From Rheum nobile (Eukaryota > Streptophyta > Magnoliopsida > Caryophyllales > Polygonaceae): a stretch of DNA of 64,000 nucleotides. The stretch spans positions 1,612,001-1,676,000 of the forward strand of contig WOAB01000760.1 in assembly GCA_027886185.1 (NCBI GenBank), written 5' to 3'. Positions 57,485 to 64,000 of this stretch are shown here, piece by piece (within the stretch, counting starts at the first letter, position 1; each line of letters opens with the position of its first letter). Both the position numbers and the translations under genes were made by a program. The notes below the pieces were generated by a model that saw only the letters and a program-made list of their open reading frames with translations, was not told the DNA's origin and made no database searches.

Positions 57485-58310
57485 TTTCCAAGCTAAGTTT
57501 GTTCTTCTCTCTTTTGTGATTCTTGAATTTTTTTTTCCGCTAGCAAACCCTAGAATTTTTTTTTCTAGCCACCACCGCTCGCCACCACCACCACTCGCCA
57601 CCACCACCGCTCGCCACCACCTCCGATCGCCAACACCGTCCGCCACCACCACCACCACCATCCACCGCCGCCTCCCTCTCCTTCACGTATAACCCTCATC
57701 CCCTTAGGTGTTGGTTACTTGTTCCCCAATCCTACAATCTACCCTCTAGCAATTCTTGTTTCCATATTTACATATTTGATTTCCTTGCTTCTTGTTGCTC
57801 AAATTTTGCTTCATCTTTGGATTAATTGCTCGATTAGTTGTTTGATTTTCCTCCCTGCTAGTTGCTTGTCTCTTCTTGCTTTTCCTAATTTTGCTTGTGT
57901 GGTTATTTCTTGCTTGATTCGTCATCATATCAACACAAAAACAAAAACAAGGTGTGACCGTATAAACAAAACAAACATACTATTCTCACCTTCCATCAAA
58001 CAAAAACAGAAAGGTTTGGGAAGACGGAAGCCTCAAAAACAAAACAAAAAAACAAAGAGTAGGCAGAGAACGCACCATACGGTCATACTCCATCTTCTCA
58101 TCTTTCATGTCTCTATGCAACTCTCATTAAAAAAGGGCATATAAAAATTTTCAACTCTCTTGTGATTAATTCTGAGAAACTTGATTTGATTTGCTTGCAC
58201 TTGGAAATTTGTGTGTTGTTTGGGACTGGACTTGCTAGTTCTTGCTTTCGGCCTTACGTTCAAGCCTCTCCCTCCTCACGAGCAACCCAAATTAGTACGC
58301 CCTGCGAAAA
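57485..58310. other. Leader of the plus-strand LTR element
   Basis: It includes a CCACCACCGCTCGCCACCAC-type microsatellite (57567-57665) and T- and A-rich sequence. No domain is recognised. Confidence 0.4.
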
Positions 58311-58636
58311 ATGTCTTGGGTCACTTTTGAGACAAGGACTTGGCTTGGACTTGCTCTTTTGCTTGGTGCAGCTTACTTCTTGTGTTGTATGCTTCGTATA
58401 GGTACTATGGATGTCCCTACTTCGAGCGTCTCTCCCTCTACGGGACACCGCAACCCCGGACACATGGACTCCGCCTATGAACAAATCAACCAACTTCATG
58501 CGTCAAACGACACACTTCAGTCCGCAAATGAAGAGAAAAACCGCGTTATTGTCGAGCAAGCTGCTGAACTTGCGTACCTTCGTCGGGCCATGAGTAACGT
58601 GAAGTTGCCCACGAACGATCCTCTGCTGAACCCTAC
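58311..58636 (+). pseudogene. Gag-like fragment cut by an LTR insertion
   Basis: An open frame from ATG 58311 starts MSWVTFETRTWLGLALLLGA and has a predicted coiled-coil segment (YEQINQLHASNDTLQSANEE, then VIVEQAAELAYLRRAM). It follows a leader and PBS, the position expected for gag. It runs directly into the LTR at 58637, which truncates it. I cannot assign a family. Confidence 0.45.
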
Positions 58637-61600
58637 TGTAACACCCCCAAATATCCACATTTTGAAAGTATTACCGCCAGTGACCTCAGACGTACTGTCC
58701 GATGTCACCCAAGGCTTTTCCAAACGATATAACCATCAACAAACAACAATTATGATACAAAATATCATAACCTTCGATTAAAACCATAGTCGCGGAATTT
58801 CAACACAATTCCAATACGACCAAATACATCAGAAATACATAATCAGAATCTTTACAGCGGAAGTCTTGTAAACAAAGCGACAAAATAACTTGTCAAAACA
58901 CCGTTCATCTTCATAGTCGTTCTAGCCTTCACGGAACAGCAACATACCTGATGTGCCGAATCGAACGGATGACACCAACCAACCATGCAAGGGAATAATT
59001 ACGGTTGGTTAGTCTAATGAAAGACTACGCAAGGGTACAAAGCAGAGTGGTTCGAAGCAGTCGTATTAGGTTAGACTCATCGCTCCTCGAATCACAACCG
59101 ATAACAATAGTCAACCACCATACTTCTACTGGAATAAACAAGAGGTATGCACAAGAGAAGATTCTGGAGACCGAGCCTCACAGCAATCAATCCCAAAAGA
59201 AGACTCCAAATGAAATGAGCCTTATAGGAAACATGACAAATGTTGGGGAACTTAATTAATCACACACAATCACAGTGTCGTATTCGAGCGACTAAAAAGT
59301 TAAGACGAGCTTTCCTAGCTGCACTAGCGCTTAGCTGCACTACTCGCCCAAGGTATATTAATTATGTGCAACAACGGCACTTATCTCATTTAATTCCAAA
59401 ACGATCATCACGTTATAAGCTTTTAAATCTCCCCACAAGAGATATTGAATCTCCTCACAAGAGATATCAGATCTCCTCACAAGAGATATCGGATCTCCTC
59501 ACAAGAGATACCAGAGGGAATAAATCCCAAAAGATTTGGCACTAGCTAAGTGCACCACCCTGAGTAAGGGCATGGTCATGACCTTAGAGAGTACTGGGGA
59601 AAATCCACCAAGTACTAGTTATAAAAAAACAGCTAAACCCCCACAAGGTACATAGCGTTCTTACGAATACTCGTGTTAACTAAACAGTTCAACACAATAA
59701 TAATCCACATCACAGCCATCAAGGCCAACATCAAAAACATATATCTATACTAGCGTTGTTCTAACAGAATACAACCTAGTATAATATCATGTTTTATTCA
59801 CATATATAATAGCGTTGTTCTAACAGATATACAACCTATTTTAATATCATCTTTTTAATCATATCATTTAACAAAACTGTTCCCAACGCAAACAGTAAAT
59901 CATCCCAAATTAATTAACAACTAAACAATTGATAATTAATTGAAATATGGAATGATGAGCAAGAGCGAACCGCCACTTGCCTTAGATCCGCAGAAGCTTA
60001 AGCAAAGCTTAGAGACAACGAGTTCCTGGATCTGAAACTGGGAAAGATCTTGGATAATAAATCCCTAAGAAATGACCCAAACGAGATCCTAAGTTAGATT
60101 CAATATCCACATAATTGAATCTAAAAGAATAGGAAAATAATCAAAGGAATCGAGCCTCGCCCAAAGCTAAGCACCCACGAACACACACTCGGACAAGGCT
60201 CGCCGCGGGTGCGGTGGGAGCTTGCCGCGGGTGCGGTGGACAGACAGTGGCGAGTAGGGATGGCAACGGGACGGGGATTCCCCGTACCCCGCGGGGATTC
60301 CCCACCACGGGGACGGGGACGGAGATTTTAAACGGGGATGGGGGCGGGGATGTGGGGAAAATTAAATCCCCGTGCGGGGACGGGGACGGGGTTGGGGAGA
60401 GGGGTCCCCGCCCCGTCCCCCGCCCCGCCCCGTCCCCGTCGGGGAACCCCGCCGCCGTCCCCACCGGGGAACCCCGTCCCCGTCGGGGAGCCCCGCCCCC
60501 GTTCCCGCCGGGGAGCCCCATCCCCGTCCCCGTCGGGGAGCCCCGCTGGAAAATTGCCCAAACCCTTTAAATTCCCAAACCCTTGTACCCTAACCATTGT
60601 AACCTCAACTCCAAGTCTCCAATACCCTAACCTACTAGCCCTTGTACCATCAACCCGGATACATAATAATGTATATAAATCAGTTATATTAAGCCTTTAT
60701 CAAGTCCTAAATCCTTATAAAAATGTTGTTATGACTTTATCAGTTATATTAAGCCTTTATACATAATAATGTATATAAATCAGTATTGATCAAGTGATAT
60801 AATATTGTATATTTAATAATATATATGGTAAAAATCAAAATTTTCAAGTGATATGTAAAATTTTGTGGGCAATGTAAAATGAAAAATTTTCGGGGCTAGA
60901 AATTCCCCGTCGGGGAATTTATATGGGAAAAATTTACGGGGACGGGGATTCCCCAACGGAGATGGGGATGGGGCGGGGACGGGGACGGGACCAAATTTTT
61001 AACTACTACGGGGACGGGGACGGGGATGGGGAATATAACACTAAACGGGGATGGGGACGGAGAGGGTACTCCCCGCCCCGAACCCGCCCCGTTGCCATCC
61101 CTAGTGGCGAGCTTCTCGCGACAACTTCAATGGAGAAAATCTTACCCAAATCGCTTCTATGCTTCAATTTGTCTATGGTTCGATCTCCCAACACCTTAGA
61201 CCTTCTAATACCACTTAAGGTACCCTTCTCAACTCAAGAGAGCACTCGAAGGGAGCTCGGAACAGCTCAACAATGGCGAATTTCAAAGGGAAAAACAGAG
61301 GAGACAGGGGAAGGAGATGAAGAGCTTTTTCATCCTCTGATCCGACCCCTTTTATAGTCCAAATCCGAGTTTCCTCAAAGGGAACAAGCAAGGGGACAAC
61401 CGGGAACAAGGGGACAAGGAAAAGAGCCCACTTGGCCGTCCACTTGGCTGCTCAAACGGCCGTGTCAGACCGGCCTTATCGCGAAGACGACGACCCCTGT
61501 TTTCTGGCCGTTGCTGCGGGTGCGGTGGAGTCCTGCCGCGGGGTGCGGTGAAGGCTAAAATGCTTTCGTCTTATCCGATTCACCTTGGGTTAAATTTCTT

Positions 61601-61797
61601 AACTCCGGGTTAAATATATTCGTACACTAACGACAAATTAACCCCGAAAACACTTCAACTGTATTTTATATTACTCAGAAAAATTTACAGAGCTCAAACA
61701 TATTACAGAATATCCGATCTTCTCTGAATTTAATCCGTCTAGTAATACGGGAGTTGGAAAAATTCCAAAATATCCTTATAAAATGAGGGATATTACA
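58637..61797 (-). repeat. 3' LTR of a second Gypsy element, with nested hAT
   Basis: On the plus strand it runs from TGTAACACCCCC to GAGGGATATTACA. It is related to the 45619 LTR and closer to the solo LTR at 3071. Without the 849-bp hAT insertion it is about 2.3 kb. A TATA box CTATAAAAG lies at 61350-61357. GCCGCGGGTGCGGTG-type motifs occur at 60200-60245 and 61510-61556. A 22-bp repeat (ATCTCCTCACAAGAGATAT) occurs four times at 59431-59512. Confidence 0.85.
60255..61103. mobile_element. GC-rich non-autonomous hAT element, 849 bp
   Basis: Perfect 8-bp duplications GTGGCGAG lie at 60247-60254 and 61104-61111. Inverted ends TAGGGATGGCAACGGG match at both ends. Subterminal regions are dense arrays of GGGGAC/GGGGAT and CCCCGTCGGGG palindromes. 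The centre (60560-60890) is AT-rich with duplicated TATACATAATAATGTATATA. No transposase. Confidence 0.9.
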
Positions 61798-61859
61798 TTA
61801 CTTCCCCCTTAAAAGAAGTTTCGACCCTGAAACTTGATTATTCTAGGCCGAAAACAACT

Positions 61860-62960
61860 CGGGAAAGCGTCTAAGCATATCTGTCTCAGTTTCCCAATGC
61901 AAACACTATTACTGCAAGTTCTAGATCATGTGTCAGATAGTTTGCTTCATAGGTTTTTAATTGTCTAGATGCGTATGCAATAACCTTGCCTCTCTGCATC
62001 AAGACACAACCCAACCTACTCTTCGAAGCATCATTATAGACCACATAATCAGCATTTTCTTCCGGCAACGCCAAAACTGGTGCAGAGGCCAGACACTGTT
62101 TCAACTTCTTGAAAACTGGCCTCGCACTTGTCATCCAGACAAACTTCTTATAGACCTTGCGGAGCAGACTGATCATAGGTAGAGCGATCTTAGAAAATCC
62201 CTCCACGAACCGTCTATAGCATCCAGCAAGTCCTAGAAAACTACGCACCTCATTCACAACCTGAGGCAGCTTCCAAATAGTTACCGCTTCGATCTTTTAG
62301 GGACCACCATAACCCCATCCTTACTGATCACGCGACTTAAGAAAGCCACTTCCTTACGAGTCCTGAGTTGGTGGTAACCAAACCTCAGATCGATTTTGGA
62401 AAAGACTTTTGCTCCATGCAATTGATCCAAGATATCATCTATCCTTAACAATGGATATTTATTCTTGATCGTGACTTTATTCAACTCACAATAGTCGAAA
62501 CGAAGTCGAAACGATCCATCTTTCTTTTTGACAATTCATAACCGGGGCACCCTTCGAGGCGATGCACTCGGTCTTGTCAAGAAAATTTTCGAGTTGCTTC
62601 TTCAACTCTTGCATCTCAATCAGGAGCCATCCGATACGGTGCCTCGGAAATCGGCACGGTACCAGGCTCAGAATCAATTATAAACTCCACGTCACGCTAC
62701 GGGTTAACCGGGAATATCTTCTGAGAAGACATCCGGAAATTCACTAATCATAGGAATATCAAGAATTGATGGTTCATCTTTCATGGGCGGATCTAGGTGG
62801 CAAAGGTACCCGACATAACCTTGTCGAAGTAGCTTAAACGCAGCCATCACATTGATGAGCCTGCCGTTATCAGCGTCATTCCGACCCTTAAATTGCACAC
62901 ACACTGGCCCCCAGATGACACCGTCACAGTCCTTGAACTAAATCGATGACCGCCCCATGA
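61860..62960 (-). pseudogene. Pol remnant of the second Gypsy element
   Basis: Recognisable pieces on the minus strand are RNase H (VVYNDASKSRLGCVLMQRG near 62030) and the RT connection (FLGLAGCYRRFVEGFSKIAL near 62220). RT fingers and palm start (NKVTIKNKYPLLRIDDILDQ and SKIDLRFGYHQL, 62390-62484) run straight into KEVAFLSRVISKDG, so the FIDD segment is missing. The linker FKGRNDADNGRLINVMAAFK (near 62870) precedes them. Several frameshifts are present. Non-functional. Confidence 0.85.
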
Positions 62961-63092
62961 CGCGTCAACAAATCCATACTGAGAAATTATCGTATGGAAC
63001 CATGGCTAATCAAATTAAATCCGCCTCGAACTCCTTACCCTAAATGGTAATCGAAATTTCCAAAAGGCGCTTGGTTCCAACTAAATGGTCAC

Positions 63093-63341
63093 CATTTTGG
63101 ACCAGCCCACTACATGGTTCACAGACGGCCCACTAGTGGCTCCGAGCCCAAGCCCAACCATTACCAGTGTCCACTGTTGCCATGAGTCGCTGTCCATACG
63201 TCTCAACCCATCCTTGGTAGCTCCACCTAATTAATAGGCAGCCATCTCCAAGAGGTTGTTGGTGAGCCTTGAACACGAGACCTCACCCCATACCAAGCAA
63301 TGAAACACTAACTTGGTATCAACCAAAAGTTCATATATAAG
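63093..63341 (-). mobile_element. Roughly 245-bp insertion, possibly a tRNA-derived SINE
   Basis: Alignment by eye with the first Gypsy element shows extra sequence between CACCATTT and the block starting AAGAAGAGTTAC. On the minus strand it contains TTAGTGTTTCATTGCTTGG and GTCTCGTGTTCAAGGC, about 20 bp apart, which resemble pol III A and B boxes. I see no clear target duplication. A TRIM or LTR fragment is an alternative, because TTGGTATCA also occurs. Confidence 0.4.
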
Positions 63342-63467
63342 AAGAGTTACAACAAAAGGTTCACAACCTCGTTGCACACACAACTTAACTTACTACACAA
63401 CTATCAAAAACGAAAGACTGGGTAACACCCAAATCAACAACATACCAATAGAAGGTAATAAGCACTT

Positions 63468-64000
63468 TTAAGCATAAGGAGCATCGGGTCCATCCGCCTC
63501 ACGCATCTCGTAAAGGTATTGACCTTGACTCCTAGAAGCCATTGGGGCTTTCCCCTTATTCTGTGCAGCTGTCTGCATTGAAGGACTAGGAGCTTCCACC
63601 GGACTGAACTTGGGTCGGTTGTTCTGATTAACAGACCCCTGCCGTGACTCAGCTCCTTTCCACCTTCTCTGTCGACAGAACGTCTGCATATGGCCCTCCT
63701 TTCTGCAACCATAGCACATCTTCTTGTCCTTCAGACATTCATTATTCTTGTGCCCGTGCGTACCACAGTTGTAACACTGGACTGGACTCTTGCCCTGACC
63801 CGAACGTTGCGTAGACCCATCATGAGTCATATCCATTTTTGCTCGGCCAGATTTGGCAAAGTCAGATGGTGGCGCGGGACGTTTAAACCCACTTGCCTTA
63901 GGCTGGTTCTGCACTTTCCTTTGGCTATTACGCTTCTTGGTCGACTCCTCCAGAGTCATCTCCAACTTATAGGCTGCATCTACGTACTGCTCCAAGGTAG
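63468..64000 (-). pseudogene. Gag C-terminal part of the second Gypsy element
   Basis: The minus-strand frame is open from beyond the window edge down to the stop at 63468. It has LEESTKKRNSQ, FKRPAPPSDFAKSGRAK and two CCHC knuckles (CYNCGTHGHKNNEC and CYGCRKEGHMQTFC), matching the first element's gag. It ends EMREADGPDAPYA. The protease that should follow reads LGVTQSF, so its DSG motif is also damaged. Confidence 0.85.

Larger units (their letters stand above)
58637..64000 (-). mobile_element. Second Gypsy element, internally deleted, runs off the window
   Basis: It consists of the 3' LTR followed by a PPT (reversed: TTTTAAGGGGGAAGTAA) and a shortened internal region homologous to the 48-52.6 kb part of the first element. 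Integrase and part of RNase H (between about 61905 and 61910) and the RT active-site part (near 62357) are deleted. The 5' LTR, PBS and any extra ORF lie beyond 64000. Confidence 0.85.

Noticed and set aside
59431..59512. CRISPR-like short repeat
   Set aside because: Units are contiguous with no unique spacers.
60141..60766. Gly/Pro/Arg-rich frames on both strands near 60.3-60.6 kb
   Set aside because: By-products of the GGGGAC palindromic arrays inside the hAT element.

Overview
This window is plant nuclear DNA, almost certainly from a eudicot. The evidence is interstitial AAACCCTA-type motifs, plant-type LTR and L1 retroelements, a plant DD39D mariner transposase, hAT, Mutator-like and Stowaway elements, Helitron termini, and one well-formed multi-exon gene for a group C bZIP transcription factor that resembles parsley CPRF2. 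An asterid host is possible but I cannot show it. No rRNA, tRNA, CRISPR or bacterial-type operon is visible. Most of the sequence is nested transposable elements.

Layout. 1-1.7 kb: a Stowaway MITE, a Helitron-like 5' terminus and a small hAT element. 1.8-10.6 kb: a CT-rich, gene-like segment interrupted by a solo Gypsy LTR (3071-5167), a 900-bp hAT element (5701-6600, perfect 8-bp duplication) and a degenerate L1 LINE (about 6.8-10.58 kb). 10.8-15.5 kb: mariner territory. It holds a possible element carrying a small gene with SUMO-interaction-like motifs (10797-12661), a 173-bp tandem repeat, and a 2.1-kb DD39D mariner (13416-15537) whose transposase has one internal stop. 15.9-21 kb: Helitron territory with a 3' end and helicase remnant, seven stacked 5' termini and further terminal copies. 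21.7-27 kb: a Mutator-like element made of inverted TTGCACTT arrays, an intact 503-bp TRIM retrotransposon and a Mutator-like MITE.

27.3-30.2 kb holds the one convincing host gene, a six-exon group C bZIP on the minus strand. A candidate non-autonomous Helitron (30332-32411) lies directly upstream of it. 32.5-34.7 kb is a second, 5'-truncated L1 of the same family. 35.1-36.4 kb is a quasi-palindromic AT satellite. A hypothetical ORF (36730-37263), a Stowaway MITE and a LINE RNase H remnant follow.

38.95-45.6 kb is a decayed Copia element in minus orientation. 45619-56650 is a complete 11.0-kb Ty3/Gypsy element (minus strand, TSD TGGGG, 2.4-kb LTRs, Met-tRNA PBS). Between PBS and gag it has an extra ORF that predicts an acidic protein with a myristoylation-like N terminus. 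56.7-58.6 kb is the tail of a plus-strand LTR with PBS and a gag-like fragment. It is cut by the 3' LTR (58637-61797, itself carrying a GC-rich hAT element) of a second, internally deleted relative of the large Gypsy element, which runs off the window end.

The elements do not form a pathway. The biological interest lies in (i) the extra Gypsy ORF, (ii) GC-rich palindromic motif arrays flanking the TATA boxes of related LTRs, with a different motif in each copy, (iii) stacked Helitron 5' ends, and (iv) a possible change of promoter and C terminus at the bZIP gene.
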